64,000 bases of DNA from Gaiellasilicea sp963850995 (GCA_963850995.1 CAWKNQ010000026.1:100918-164917), one strand, 5' to 3'; positions 15,487-24,645 are shown, counted from the stretch's first letter. Program-made: numbers and translations. The notes: generated by a model not told the origin, from the sequence alone.

Positions 15487-17477
15487 GGTTTGACCGCCGC
15501 CTCGGCGCCGCTGTAGCGCAGCGCCAGCCGCCGCTGCTCGCGCGCGTCCGGCCACAGCGTGATCGCGGAGCCGAGCAGGAAGACGAGCCCTGCGAGCCAG
15601 AGCAGGTTCACGAGCGGCTTGACGAAGACCCTCAGGTAGACGGTGCCGTCGGCGTTCACCTGCTCGGCGATCACGAACAGGTCCTCGCCCGTGACGAGGT
15701 CGTGCCGGATCCCGACCTCGTTCGAGACCTGCCGTTCCGCGGTGTAGGCGTTCTTTCCCGCCGCGACGGTGCCGAGCTGTTCCCCGTCCCGCTCGACGTC
15801 GACGAGGGCTCGGATCTCGGTCGCGTTCGCGCCCTCGCGCTCGCGGAGCTCGCGGTAGGTGAGCCGGTAGTCCGAGACGGCGATCGAGTCGCCCCGCGCG
15901 AGCTTCCCTTCGACGACGCTGTCGTAGGCGCTCGCGCCCGCAATCCCGATCGCGAGCAGGACGACGGCTGCGTGGACGACATAGCCCCCGTAGCGGCGCC
16001 GGTTGCGCGCCACGAGCGCGGAGAAGGCCGCGGGCCACGAGCCGCCGGAAAGCGCTCGCCGGGCCCGGGTGCCGCGGATGAACTCGAGCGCGATCGAGGC
16101 GAGGACGAAGGCGGAGAACGTGTAGGCGACGAGGCCTGGGATCGAGGATCCTGCGCCGAGCGCGAGCAACGCGAGCCCGGTGAGGAGGGCGACGCCGGCA
16201 GGCCAGGCGAACGTCAGGCCGAGGCTGCGCAGCGAGGCCCGGCGCCAGGCGACAAGCGGCCCGATCCCCATCAGGAGCAGGAGCGGCAGCCCGAAGACGC
16301 GCAGGAAGAAGTCGTAGTAGCCGCGGCCGACGATCCTGGACTCGCCGAGCACCGCCTCGTGCACGAGCGGATAGGCGACGCCCCAGAGGATCGTCAACGT
16401 GAGCGCCACGAGCAGCAGGTTGTTGTAGAGGAACGTCGCCTCACGTGAGACGAGCGACTCGAGCCGGGCACGGGTCCGCAGCAGGGGAAGCCTGGCGAAG
16501 ACGAGCGCCAGCGACCCGGCGACCACGATGGTCAAGAAGGTCAGGAACCAGGGCCCGATCGCGCTCTCCGTGAACGAGTGGACCGAGCTGAGGATCCCGG
16601 ACCGGGTCAGGAACGTGCCGAAGATGGAGAGCGAGAAGGCGAGGATGACCAGGAGCACGTTCCAGAGGCGGAGCATCCCCCGCTTCTCCTGCACCATCAC
16701 CGAGTGCAGGTAGGCGGTCGCAGCGAGCCACGGCATCAGGGCCGCGTTCTCGACCGGGTCCCAGGCGTAGAACCCACCCCACCCGACCTCCTCGTAGGCC
16801 CACTTCGCGCCGATCAGCTGACCGATGCCGAGCGCCGTCCAGGCGACGAGCGTCGCTCGGCGCGTGACGACGATCCAGCGCTCGTCCGTTCGGCGCGCGA
16901 GCAACGAGCCCATCGCGAAGGCGAACGGGATCGTCAGCCCGACGAAGCCGAGGTAGAGGAAGATCGGGTGGCTGAGCATGTACGGGTTCTGGAGGCTCGG
17001 GTTCAGCCCGCGGCCGTCGGCGGGCGGGGCCTGTGTCACGAACGGGCTCGCCACGAAGACGAGCAGGAACGAGAAGAAGACGGCGACGCCGCCGAGCACC
17101 GGCACGACCCAGGCGAGCAGGTCTCGCGCCGTCCGGCGCACCGCGAGAATCGCAGCGGCCGAGTATCCGGTGAGGAGCACGAGCCAGAAGAGGAGCGACC
17201 CCTCCTGCCCGCCCCAGAAGGCTGAGAGCGTGTAGCGGAGCGGCAGCTCGTCGCTCGTGAACTGCCAGACGTAGACGAACGAGTAGTCGCGTCGGGCGAG
17301 CGCCGCGAAAAGGATCACCGAAGCGACGACGGCGGTACCGAAGGCGGCGAGAAGAGCGTTCTGTGCGGATTGGGCGAGACGGCGCCGGCGCGTCCCGGCC
17401 GCGTACGCGCCCGCGACGACGGCGAAGAGCGCGAGCCCGAACGTGGCGACGAGCGCGGCGCGGCCGAGCTCAGGCAC
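15483..17477 (-). CDS. ccmF: Cytochrome c-type biogenesis heme lyase subunit CcmF
   Basis: A 664-residue polytopic membrane protein with the tryptophan-rich WWD-type heme-handling segment VGWGGFYAWDPVENAALMPW, conserved His residues around LSHPIFLY and YLHSVMVQEKRG, and a C-terminal periplasmic domain before the last helix. CcmF joins heme from CcmE to apocytochrome c. The gene sits between ccmE (10 bases upstream) and the ccmI-like gene (GTGA overlap). Other System I genes (ccmABCD, ccmG/H) are not in the window, so the rest of the machinery must lie elsewhere. Confidence 0.93.
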   Translation of the reverse strand: MPELGRAALVATFGLALFAVVAGAYAAGTRRRRLAQSAQNALLAAFGTAVVASVILFAALARRDYSFVYVWQFTSDELPLRYTLSAFWGGQEGSLLFWLVLLTGYSAAAILAVRRTARDLLAWVVPVLGGVAVFFSFLLVFVASPFVTQAPPADGRGLNPSLQNPYMLSHPIFLYLGFVGLTIPFAFAMGSLLARRTDERWIVVTRRATLVAWTALGIGQLIGAKWAYEEVGWGGFYAWDPVENAALMPWLAATAYLHSVMVQEKRGMLRLWNVLLVILAFSLSIFGTFLTRSGILSSVHSFTESAIGPWFLTFLTIVVAGSLALVFARLPLLRTRARLESLVSREATFLYNNLLLVALTLTILWGVAYPLVHEAVLGESRIVGRGYYDFFLRVFGLPLLLLMGIGPLVAWRRASLRSLGLTFAWPAGVALLTGLALLALGAGSSIPGLVAYTFSAFVLASIALEFIRGTRARRALSGGSWPAAFSALVARNRRRYGGYVVHAAVVLLAIGIAGASAYDSVVEGKLARGDSIAVSDYRLTYRELREREGANATEIRALVDVERDGEQLGTVAAGKNAYTAERQVSNEVGIRHDLVTGEDLFVIAEQVNADGTVYLRVFVKPLVNLLWLAGLVFLLGSAITLWPDAREQRRLALRYSGAEAAVKP

Positions 17478-17486
17478 GGCTGGGCA

Positions 17487-17888
17487 CTACTCCGATTTCT
17501 TGGCGGTGTACTTCGACGGGCACTTCGTCACGAGCGAGTCCTTCCTCGCGACGAAGACGCCGTTCCGGAGCTCGCCCTTGACGGACACCTCCCGGCCGAC
17601 ACGGAACTGGTCGGAGACGGAGCCGGTGTACAGCACCTTCACGGTCTTCTTCGAAGTGCCGTCCCGGTCGCGAAGCGCGAAGCGGAGGCCGTCGCCGTAG
17701 GAGTCACCCTTGTAGCCCGGTTGAACGTGCCCGACGAGGGTGACCACGCCGGTCTTGCCCGCGAGCTCGCTCGGGGCGACCGACGGAGTCCCGCCGCCGG
17801 CGATCGACGTGTAGAGCAGGAAGACCGCCAGGACCGCGGCTACCGAGAGCGCGATCACCAGCCGCGCCGGATTGCGCTTCCCAGCCAC
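17487..17888 (-). CDS. ccmE: Cytochrome c maturation heme chaperone CcmE, CxxxY type
   Basis: A 133-residue protein with one N-terminal membrane helix (LVIALSVAAVLAVFLLY) and a beta-barrel OB-fold domain (GKTGVVTLVGHV, RDRDGTSKKTVKVLYTG, VKGELRNGVFVA). CcmE carries heme covalently to CcmF. Classical CcmE binds heme by a His in an HxxxY motif; here the same place reads TKCPSKY, the CxxxY variant known from some archaea and Desulfovibrio. I start at GTG 17888 directly before the membrane helix. It is the first gene of the ccm operon; a dyad element lies just upstream. Confidence 0.9.
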   Translation of the reverse strand: MAGKRNPARLVIALSVAAVLAVFLLYTSIAGGGTPSVAPSELAGKTGVVTLVGHVQPGYKGDSYGDGLRFALRDRDGTSKKTVKVLYTGSVSDQFRVGREVSVKGELRNGVFVARKDSLVTKCPSKYTAKKSE

Positions 17889-17907
17889 GGCTGGATCGTA
17901 GCTCGGA

Positions 17908-18074
17908 GGAGGGTCTGGCGGAACGTCGCTCGTCGCCAGGGCGCGATGCTCGTTCCGAGGCAAGGACGCAGGGAGCGCCGATAGCCGAAGCTATCGGCGC
18001 GACTGAGGACGCAGCATCGGGGCGAGCAGCGCGGCCTGGCGGCTCAGCCGATGTTTCGCCAGACCCTCCTACTA
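17908..18074. repeat. About 165-bp dyad element, family copy 1
   Basis: Outer arms 17908-17920 and 18057-18069 are a perfect 13-bp inverted repeat. Inner arms (about 17931-17960 with 18011-18043) pair with few mismatches. The centre is a perfect 11-bp stem with a CGAA loop (17975-17985 and 17990-18000). The flanks AAGGACGCAGGGAGC and GCGACTGAGGACGC recur at 43082-43135 in a second copy. It lies between the ccmE start and the stop of the gene at 18072, whose stop codon touches the outer arm. Confidence 0.75.
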
Positions 18075-18314
18075 CAGAGAGCGGGGCGCCGTTTCGCGCC
18101 TGGCGGGAACGCGGTACCCGTGGTCGTGGCAGAGCGAGCCGGGGGCGTCCTCGGTCAGCGCGTCGCAGTAACCCTTGCCGTAGGCGGCGCGCATGAACGC
18201 CGCCACGACCTCGAGGTTCCACTCCGCGACCTCGTCAGCTTCCCGCCAGAGGTCCGTGAGCCTGAGGTCGATGTCGAGCTCGAGCAGGTCGATCCGGGTA
18301 GGTCGCTTGGCCAT
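18072..18314 (-). CDS. Short conserved protein of unknown function
   Basis: An 80-residue soluble protein beginning MAKRPTRIDLLELDIDLRL from ATG 18314. It is mainly helical, with two Cys residues (YCDAL and LCHDHGY) and a C-terminal HDHGYRVP segment that could bind metal. No membrane helix. It lies on the minus strand between the ferritin-like gene upstream and the ccm operon downstream, separated from the latter by the dyad element. A longer in-frame start at 18347 would run into the upstream terminator. I do not recognise the family. Confidence 0.6.
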   Translation of the reverse strand: MAKRPTRIDLLELDIDLRLTDLWREADEVAEWNLEVVAAFMRAAYGKGYCDALTEDAPGSLCHDHGYRVPARRETAPRSL

Positions 18315-18349
18315 GGCGAAAAGGGTAGGACCCCGGTCGGACGACATGT

Positions 18350-18381
18350 GGGCGGAGCCGCCGCCGGCCGCGGCTCCGCCC
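18350..18381 (-). terminator. Hairpin after the ferritin-like gene
   Basis: A perfect 10-bp stem, GGGCGGAGCC (18350-18359) with GGCTCCGCCC (18372-18381), loop of 12 GC-rich bases, 13 bases beyond the ferritin-like gene's stop. There is no clear U-run, as is common for actinobacterial terminators. Confidence 0.6.
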
Positions 18382-18393
18382 GTCCGTCTCCTC

Positions 18394-18976
18394 CTAGACC
18401 AGGAACGGCTGGACGGCCTTCGTCGCCTGGGCGGCCGTGAGCACCCTCGGCAGCGACGGCGCGGCCACGATCCGGCCGGCGGCGATGTTGGTCAGCACGG
18501 ACAGGTGCCGCGACTCGTTGGCCCCGATCTGGGCGGCGACGGCTCTTCAGCTCGTTCGACTTCAGCGCCGTCACCGCGCCCATGTACGCGCCGACGAACG
18601 CCGTCTCGAGCGCCTGGCCGAGGGCTCCGATCGACTTCGCCGAGCTGAACGCTCCGGCCGGGTACTTGAACCTGAGGCGCTTCGGCGCTGCGGCTCCGAG
18701 CACGCCGGCCAGTGCCTTGTAGTGGGCCTGCTCGTTGCCGAGCGCAGCGCCCATGTATGCGAGCTCGTCACCCCTGAACTTCTTCGCCGCGATCGCCCTC
18801 GAGTAGAAGTCGATCGCGAGCAGCTCGGCGGTGGCCGCGAGCTTCGCGATGTCGGTGTCCGCCGCAGTTGCGCCCAGCGCCTGACCGCTCGTGACAGCGA
18901 GCAGGGAGCCGCCTGCGACGAGGGCGAGGCCGCCCTTGGCGCCGCGGGACAGGAAGGCAGCGCGGGTCGTCTCCAT
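18394..18976 (-). CDS. Exported ferritin-like domain protein, interrupted by a one-base shift
   Basis: ATG 18976 follows a strong GGAGGAG site. The protein has a leader (FLSRGAKGGLALVAGGSLLAV) and a four-helix ferritin-like domain with paired ligands: AELLAIDFYSRA, NEQAHYKALAG, then ETAFVGAYMGAV. The frame breaks near 18544: after LKSNELK one base too many turns the frame. Skipping it restores AVAAQIGANESRHLSVLTNI with the expected second ExxH and continues to a stop at 18394. The repaired protein is about 193 residues. The insertion is probably a sequencing error, since both halves are well conserved. Similar proteins bind di-iron centres in the cell envelope. Confidence 0.75.
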
Positions 18977-19050
18977 GATCTCCTCCTCCTAGGCCGTAGG
19001 TCGCTCCTTGTTCGGGCGCGCGGCAGGACCGGTTCGTTACCGTCGGCTCC

Positions 19051-19875
19051 GTGGGAACGATCCGAGTCGGCCCTGCCCGCTGCCCCTCCCGGGAGTCCCC
19101 GGAAGCGGCGGTGGAGCTCCTGCTCGAGCGCGGGTACTCGGCCTGCGAGCTCGACTTCGAGCGCGGCTTCTGGCTGGACTACCCGTGGGCGGAGCGGCTC
19201 GGCGAGGTCGCGCGCGAGCACGACATCGCCCTCTCCGTGCACGCCCCGCTCTTCGCCTTTCCGGGGCACCCCGACGAGCGGAAGGCGAAGCAGGCGCTCG
19301 GCGCGCTCGACCGCAGCGCCGGCCTCGCCGCCGCCTGTGGCGCCGAGCTCGTCGTCATCCATCCCGGCTTCTGGCTCGGCCGCGAGCGCGAGGAGACGCT
19401 GGACGACGTCGTCGCCTGGCTCGGCACGCTACGCGAGCGACTCGAAACGAAGGAGCGCGCGGTTCCGTTCGGGCTCGAGGTGATGGGCCGCGTGAACGAG
19501 CTCGGCTCGATCGACGACGTGCTCAACGTCGCGGAGCGGCTGTCGTGGATCCGCCCGGTCGTCGACTTCGCCCACATGCACGCGACCACCGACGGCGCGT
19601 TCACGGACGTCGACGCGTTCGCGACCGCGCTCGAGGGCGCCGACGCGGTGCTCGAGCCGGGAGCCCCGTTCCACATCCACTTCTCGGACATCCAGTACGC
19701 GAACCGGAACGAGACGAAGCACCTCCCGTACGGCGAGGGAACGCTCCGCGCCGAGCCGCTCGGCGCCGCGCTCGCCCGCTTCGAGCGGCCGGCGACGGTG
19801 ATCTCCGAGTCGCCTGACGAAGCCTCGTCGCAGGCGATCAGAGCCGCGCTCTACACAGCGACGAGCTCGGCGTAG
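19051..19875 (+). CDS. Xylose isomerase-like TIM-barrel protein (sugar phosphate isomerase/AP-endonuclease IV superfamily)
   Basis: A 274-residue TIM barrel with the metal ligands expected of the endonuclease IV/sugar isomerase superfamily: SVHAPL, VVIHPGFW, GLEVMGR, VVDFAHMHA and FHIHFSDIQ, plus a late VISESPDE. The His/Glu/Asp set resembles endonuclease IV more than sugar isomerases, so an AP-endonuclease role is possible, but substrate cannot be fixed by eye. Start GTG 19051. It is divergent from the ferritin-like gene and overlaps the convergent cyclase gene by 25 bases at its 3' end. Confidence 0.8.
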   Translation: MGTIRVGPARCPSRESPEAAVELLLERGYSACELDFERGFWLDYPWAERLGEVAREHDIALSVHAPLFAFPGHPDERKAKQALGALDRSAGLAAACGAELVVIHPGFWLGREREETLDDVVAWLGTLRERLETKERAVPFGLEVMGRVNELGSIDDVLNVAERLSWIRPVVDFAHMHATTDGAFTDVDAFATALEGADAVLEPGAPFHIHFSDIQYANRNETKHLPYGEGTLRAEPLGAALARFERPATVISESPDEASSQAIRAALYTATSSA

Positions 19876-22772
19876 CCCTCGAGCTCGGCTTCGTACGCCT
19901 CGGCCTCCTCGATCCGGCCGCGGTCGCGCAGGAAGCCCGCCAGCGCGGAGAGCAGCTCACGGCGGATCAGGAACACGCTGCCTTCGATCACGTCGAGCGC
20001 CTCGCGCAGGAGCGCCTCGGCCTCCTCGTCGCGGCCCTGCGCGGCGCGGACGAGCCCGAGCGCCATCCGGGTCGTCGAGCGTGAGACGTTGTCGTGCGGC
20101 CCGACCGTCTCCCGCGACTCGAGCGCGTAGCTCTCCGCCTCGTCGATCTTGCCTCGCTGGACGAGCACCTGCGCGAGGCCGCGCTGGCTCTCGCAGAGCG
20201 TGCCGCGGTCCTCGAGCGGCTTCAGGATCCGGATCGCGTCCCGGAAGTGCCGTTCCGCCGCGGCGAGGTCGCCTCGGCGCCGCTCGACCCAGCCGTAGTG
20301 GTTGTGCACGCGGGCGAGCGCCCAGGCGTTGCCCGACTGGGCGAAGTGCTCCTCGGCCCCATCGAGCCCGGCCGCAGCCTCGTCGAGCCTGCCCCGGAGC
20401 GCGTCGATTCGGGCCTGGGAGACGAGGGCCCAGCCGAGCGCGGTGATATTGCCGCTCTCCTCCGCGAGCTCGAGCGCCTCGGCGACGAGGCTCCCTGCGC
20501 GGTCGAGGTCGAGCCGCGCGATCGCCGAGCTCGCCAGCTCGTCGGAAGCGGTCGCCTCCAGGTCCTTCCGCCCAATCTCCCTCGCGACGTCGAGCGCTTT
20601 GCCGATCCAGCGCTCGTCGTCCTCGAGGTCGCCGAGCCACCACCCGATGCGGGCGCGAACGGTGAGGGCTTCGTACCGGTCCTCGGGCTTGCCGTCCTCG
20701 AGCAGCACAAGCGCCTGCTCGACGAGCTCGCGCCCGCGGGGGAGGTCGGCATCACGCAGGAGCGCGTTCTCGGCGAGCGAGATCAGGGCGAGACCCTGAA
20801 GCCGCTTGTCGCCGGCCTGGACCGCCTCGTTGAAGACGCGCTCCATCTCCGCCCCTTGCGCCGGCAGGTCGGCGATCCGGCGCGCCGCACGCGCGGCGAG
20901 GAAACGGCGCTGGAGCGTCGGCTCGAGCTCGACGGCGCGCACCAGCAGACGCCGCGCGGACTTGTTCGCCTCGCGCGCGAGGGCGCGGCGGCCGGCCTTC
21001 TCGAGCGCGACGGCGGCCCGCTGCGCCAGCTCGGGCGGCGCCGCACCGTCGAGCTCCTCGTGCAGCGTCGCCGCGTGGTCGAGGTGGTAGGCGCGGATCT
21101 CGACGAGCTCCTCACCGGCCCGCTCGTGCAGCCAGTCCGCGACCTGGACGTGCAGGTCGGCCCGCGCAGCCTTGGCGAGGCTCGCGTAGGCGACGTCCCG
21201 AATGAGCACGTGCTTGAACCGATAGGCATGCTCGCCGGTGATCGAGGAGCGGTTCTCGCGGATGACGAAGTCGCGCACGAGCAGCGCGTCGAGCGCTGGC
21301 TTGACGTCCTCGACGTCCGGGAGCAGGTGCTCGGCCACGCCCTCCCAGAAGATCCGGCCGACGACGGACGTCCGCTGGAGTAGCCGCTTCTCGTTGCGGG
21401 GCAGCCGGTCGATGCGCGCCGCGATGATCGCCTGGAGCGTGTCGGGAATACGCTTCGCGGTCGAGCCGCCCTCGAGCAGCATCCGCGTCGTCTCCTCGAC
21501 GAAGAGCGGATTCCCCTCCGTCTTCTCCAGCAGCATGCTGCGCTCGTCTGCGCTGAGCTCGTGGTCGGCGAGCAGCGCGTCGAGCAGCTCCTCGCTCTCG
21601 GCGGGCGCGAGCGGCTCGAGCTCGATTGCGGTCGCGCGCAGCCGGCCCCCGCCCCAGCCGGGCCGGATGTCGAGCAGCTCCGGACGGGCGAGGCAGAGGA
21701 TCATCAGGGGCGCGTCCTTGACACGCTCGGCGAGGTGCTCGAGCAGCTCGAGAAACGGCTCCTCCGCCCAGTGCACGTCCTCGAAGACGAGGATCAGCGG
21801 TTGCGCGTCGGCGAGCTCTGCGGCCCACTCGTGCGCCGCCCACACGATGTCCTGCTGGCTGCGCTCCGCCTCGATGCCCTCGAGCACCCCGACTGCGAGC
21901 GCGAGCAGGTCGGCCACGGCGTCGTCGCCGCAGCAGGCGCGCAACTTCGAGACCGCCTCCTGGACGGGGTCGTCGTCTGCGATCCCGGCCGCTACCTTGA
22001 CCATCTCCGCGAGCGGCCAGTACGTCACGCCCTCGCCGTAGGGAAGCGAGCGGCCGCCGAGGATGGTCGCGCCCTCGACGCCGGCGACGAACTCCCGCGC
22101 GAGCCGGCTCTTTCCCACGCCCGGCTCGCCGTAGATCGTGAACAGATGGGCGCGCTTGTCGCGGATCACCCGCGAGAGCGTGTTCTGCAGCAGCTCGAGC
22201 TCGAACTCGCGCGCGACGAAGCTCGTCGCGAGCGTCGGCGACAGCCCGTCGACGTCCAGGAACGCGACCAGCCGCCAGGCGACGAGCGGCTCGCCGAAGC
22301 CCTTCAGGTTGAGCAAGCCCCGCTCCTCGAGCTCGACGGACTGCAGCGTCAGCCGCCGCGCGAACGGGCCGATCAGGATCTCACCGGGCGCGCCGGCCTG
22401 CTGCAGCCGCGCGGCGACGTTGACCGCCTCGCCGGTGGCGAACGTCGAGTCGGAGTCGTCCGCGACCACCTCACCGGCCTCGACGCCGATCCGCGCCTCG
22501 AGACCGAGGCCGTGCACCGAGTCGAGGATCGCCACGGCCGCCCTGAGCGCGCGCTCGGCGTCGTCCTCGTGCGCCTGCGGGATGCCGAAGGCGGCCATGA
22601 CCGCGTCGCCGGCGAACTTCTCGACGATGCCGCCGTGCGTCGCGATGCAGTGCGAGACGTGCTCGAAGAAGGAGTTGACCCGCCGGCGGACGATTTCCGG
22701 GTCGCTCGCGGCGACGAGCTCCGTCGAGCCGACGAGGTCGACGAAGAGGACTGTGGCGAGCTTCCGTTCCAT
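19851..22772 (-). CDS. Class III adenylate/guanylate cyclase-like protein with AAA-type ATPase and TPR repeats
   Basis: A 973-residue regulator. N-terminal class III cyclase domain (1-175) with the metal-binding LFVDLVGSTEL and KFAGDAVMAAFG motifs and GEAVNVAARLQQAG. Then a STAND/AAA-type ATPase (about 185-600) with Walker A YGEPGVGKSRLAREF and Walker B LILVFEDVHWAEEP. Then TPR-like repeats (about 620-970) such as ALGWALVSQARIDALRG and ALARVHNHYGWVERRRG. Such proteins are abundant in actinobacteria; many have weak or no cyclase activity and act as signal-integrating ATPases. The start is ATG 22772. The 68-base gap to the divergent phosphomannomutase gene presumably holds both promoters. Confidence 0.9.
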   Translation of the reverse strand: MERKLATVLFVDLVGSTELVAASDPEIVRRRVNSFFEHVSHCIATHGGIVEKFAGDAVMAAFGIPQAHEDDAERALRAAVAILDSVHGLGLEARIGVEAGEVVADDSDSTFATGEAVNVAARLQQAGAPGEILIGPFARRLTLQSVELEERGLLNLKGFGEPLVAWRLVAFLDVDGLSPTLATSFVAREFELELLQNTLSRVIRDKRAHLFTIYGEPGVGKSRLAREFVAGVEGATILGGRSLPYGEGVTYWPLAEMVKVAAGIADDDPVQEAVSKLRACCGDDAVADLLALAVGVLEGIEAERSQQDIVWAAHEWAAELADAQPLILVFEDVHWAEEPFLELLEHLAERVKDAPLMILCLARPELLDIRPGWGGGRLRATAIELEPLAPAESEELLDALLADHELSADERSMLLEKTEGNPLFVEETTRMLLEGGSTAKRIPDTLQAIIAARIDRLPRNEKRLLQRTSVVGRIFWEGVAEHLLPDVEDVKPALDALLVRDFVIRENRSSITGEHAYRFKHVLIRDVAYASLAKAARADLHVQVADWLHERAGEELVEIRAYHLDHAATLHEELDGAAPPELAQRAAVALEKAGRRALAREANKSARRLLVRAVELEPTLQRRFLAARAARRIADLPAQGAEMERVFNEAVQAGDKRLQGLALISLAENALLRDADLPRGRELVEQALVLLEDGKPEDRYEALTVRARIGWWLGDLEDDERWIGKALDVAREIGRKDLEATASDELASSAIARLDLDRAGSLVAEALELAEESGNITALGWALVSQARIDALRGRLDEAAAGLDGAEEHFAQSGNAWALARVHNHYGWVERRRGDLAAAERHFRDAIRILKPLEDRGTLCESQRGLAQVLVQRGKIDEAESYALESRETVGPHDNVSRSTTRMALGLVRAAQGRDEEAEALLREALDVIEGSVFLIRRELLSALAGFLRDRGRIEEAEAYEAELEGYAELVAV

Positions 22773-22840
22773 CGTCTGATTGTAGTGACGCGACCGCGCC
22801 TGACCGAGCGCCCGCGCCGTGCATTCGCTAGCGTCGGCGC

Positions 22841-24190
22841 GTGCTCTCGCCCGCCGTCTTCAAGGCCTACGACGTGCGCGGCGTGCATCCTTCCGAGCTG
22901 GACGAGGAGGGTGCGTACGCGATCGGGCGCGCCTACGTCGAGCACTTCGAGCCGCGGCGGATCGCGGTGGGACGCGATATGCGCGTCTCCTCGCCCACGA
23001 TGGCCGCCGCGCTGATCGAAGGCGCCGCGGACGGCGGCGCGGACGTGCTCGACATCGGGCTGGTCGGGACGGAGATGGTCTACCACGCCGTCGCCGAGCT
23101 CGGCCTCGAAGGCGGCGTCTGCGTCACCGCCTCGCACAACCCGAAGGAGTACACGGGGATGAAGATCGTCCGCCGCGGCGCGCTCCCGGTCGGCGGCGAG
23201 TCGGGCCTGCTCGAGGTGCGCGACCGCGCCCTCGGGCTTGTGTTGGAACAACACAAGCCCTCCTCGCGGCGCGGCGAGGTGCGGGAGCAGGACATCTGGC
23301 CCAGCTTCGTCGACAAGGTGCTCTCCTTCGTCGACCCGGAGAGGATCCGGCCGCTGCGCGTCGTGATCGACGCGGCGAACGGGATGGCGGGCGCGATGCT
23401 CCCGCCGGTGCTCGAGCGGCTGCCGATCGAGACCGTCCGCTGCTACTTCGAGCCGGACGGAACGTTCCCGAACCACGAGCCGAACCCCCTCTTGCCCGAG
23501 AACCGGGAATTCGTGATGACGAAGACACGGGAGGAGCAGGCCGACCTCGGCGTCGCCTACGACGGCGACGCCGATCGCTGCTTCTTCGTCGACGACACGG
23601 GCGAGTTCGTTCCCGGCGACTTCATCACCGCGCTCCTCGCGGAGTGGATCCTGGCGAAAGAGGGCGGCGGCAACGTGATCTACGACGTGCGCGCGAGCTG
23701 GGCCGTGCCGGAGACGATCGAGCGTGCCGGCGGCACGCCGCTCGTGAACCGCGTCGGCCACGCCTACATCAAGCACCGCATGCGCAAGGAGGACGCCGTC
23801 TTCGGCGGCGAGGTCTCGGCGCACTACTACTTCCGCGACTTCTCGCAGGCCGACTCGGGCGTCGTCCCGTTCCTCCTCCTGCTCGAGCTGATCTCGACGC
23901 GCGGTCAGAAGCTCTCCGAGATCCTCGCGCCCTACCGGGAGCGCTTCTTCCTCACAGGCGAGATCAACACCCCGGTCGCGGACGTGCCGCTCAAGCTGCA
24001 GGAGATCAAGGAGCGCTACGCGGACGGCCGCGTCAGCCATCTCGACGGGATCTCGGTCGACTACGACGACTGGCACTTCAACGTCCGGCCCTCGAACACC
24101 GAGCCGCTCCTGCGCCTCAACCTCGAGGCCCGCTCGCAGGAGCTGATGGAGCGGAGGCGCGACGAGGTGCTCGAGCTGATCCGGTCGTGA
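22841..24190 (+). CDS. manB: Phosphomannomutase/phosphoglucomutase
   Basis: A 449-residue alpha-D-phosphohexomutase with the four usual domains. The catalytic phosphoserine loop is VCVTASHNPKEYTG, the Mg loop is YDGDADRCF, the sugar-binding loop is FGGEVSAHYYFRD, and the phosphate-binding loop is VRPSNTEPLLRL. It interconverts mannose (or glucose) 6- and 1-phosphates for GDP-mannose, glycan or glycogen synthesis. The start GTG 22841 leads directly into the conserved KAYDVRGVHP. A perfect 27-base palindrome lies within the gene around codon 132. The next gene overlaps by GTGA. Confidence 0.92.
   Translation: MLSPAVFKAYDVRGVHPSELDEEGAYAIGRAYVEHFEPRRIAVGRDMRVSSPTMAAALIEGAADGGADVLDIGLVGTEMVYHAVAELGLEGGVCVTASHNPKEYTGMKIVRRGALPVGGESGLLEVRDRALGLVLEQHKPSSRRGEVREQDIWPSFVDKVLSFVDPERIRPLRVVIDAANGMAGAMLPPVLERLPIETVRCYFEPDGTFPNHEPNPLLPENREFVMTKTREEQADLGVAYDGDADRCFFVDDTGEFVPGDFITALLAEWILAKEGGGNVIYDVRASWAVPETIERAGGTPLVNRVGHAYIKHRMRKEDAVFGGEVSAHYYFRDFSQADSGVVPFLLLLELISTRGQKLSEILAPYRERFFLTGEINTPVADVPLKLQEIKERYADGRVSHLDGISVDYDDWHFNVRPSNTEPLLRLNLEARSQELMERRRDEVLELIRS
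23234..23260. repeat. Perfect 27-base palindromic insertion inside manB
   Basis: GGGCTTGTGTTG (23234-23245), loop GAA, then its exact complement (23249-23260). It is noticeably AT-richer than the gene around it and encodes the in-frame segment GLVLEQHKP at about residues 132-140. Coding sequence rarely forms a perfect 12-bp hairpin by chance; it looks like a small palindromic element that was tolerated in a loop. Confidence 0.6.
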
Positions 24191-24645
24191 ATCGCGAGCT
24201 CGGGCAGGTCACCGACCGGAAGCCGCCCTTCAAGTACTCGGCGATCGCACGCGTCTGGTTCTCGGACACCGATGCCCAGGGCGTCGTCTACTACGGCCGG
24301 TATCTCCCCTACTTCGACCACGCCCGCACCGAGTACCTGCGCCACCTCGGCGGCGCCGGGCCCTCGCTCGACGGCCTCGACTTCGTCATGCGCGCGTCGG
24401 ACGTCGAGTACCGGGCGCCTGCGGTGTTCGACGACCTGCTCGAGATCTTCGTCCGCACGGCCCGGATCGGCCGGACGAGCACCACGTTCGAGTGCGCCGC
24501 GTACCGGATGGAGGACGACCTGCTGATGGTGACGGCGTCGCAGACGCTCGTGCTCGTCGACCTCGACGAGCGGCGTCCGGCCGAGATCCCGCAGGCCTAC
24601 CGCGAGCTCATCCGCGGCTTCGAGGGCGAGGATCTCGAGGCGTGA
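24187..24645 (+). CDS. YbgC-like acyl-CoA thioesterase (hot-dog fold)
   Basis: A 152-residue single-domain 4HBT thioesterase. The catalytic Asp region is FSDTDAQGVVYYGRYLPYFDHAR, seen here as FSDTDAQGVVYYGRY followed by the conserved helix. The later VEYRAPAVFDDLLEI and TTFECAAYRM strands complete the fold. It hydrolyses short acyl- or hydroxybenzoyl-CoA thioesters in the cytoplasm. The start GTG 24187 overlaps the manB stop, and the stop overlaps the following GAF-like gene, so the three are one transcription unit. Confidence 0.88.
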   Translation: MNRELGQVTDRKPPFKYSAIARVWFSDTDAQGVVYYGRYLPYFDHARTEYLRHLGGAGPSLDGLDFVMRASDVEYRAPAVFDDLLEIFVRTARIGRTSTTFECAAYRMEDDLLMVTASQTLVLVDLDERRPAEIPQAYRELIRGFEGEDLEA

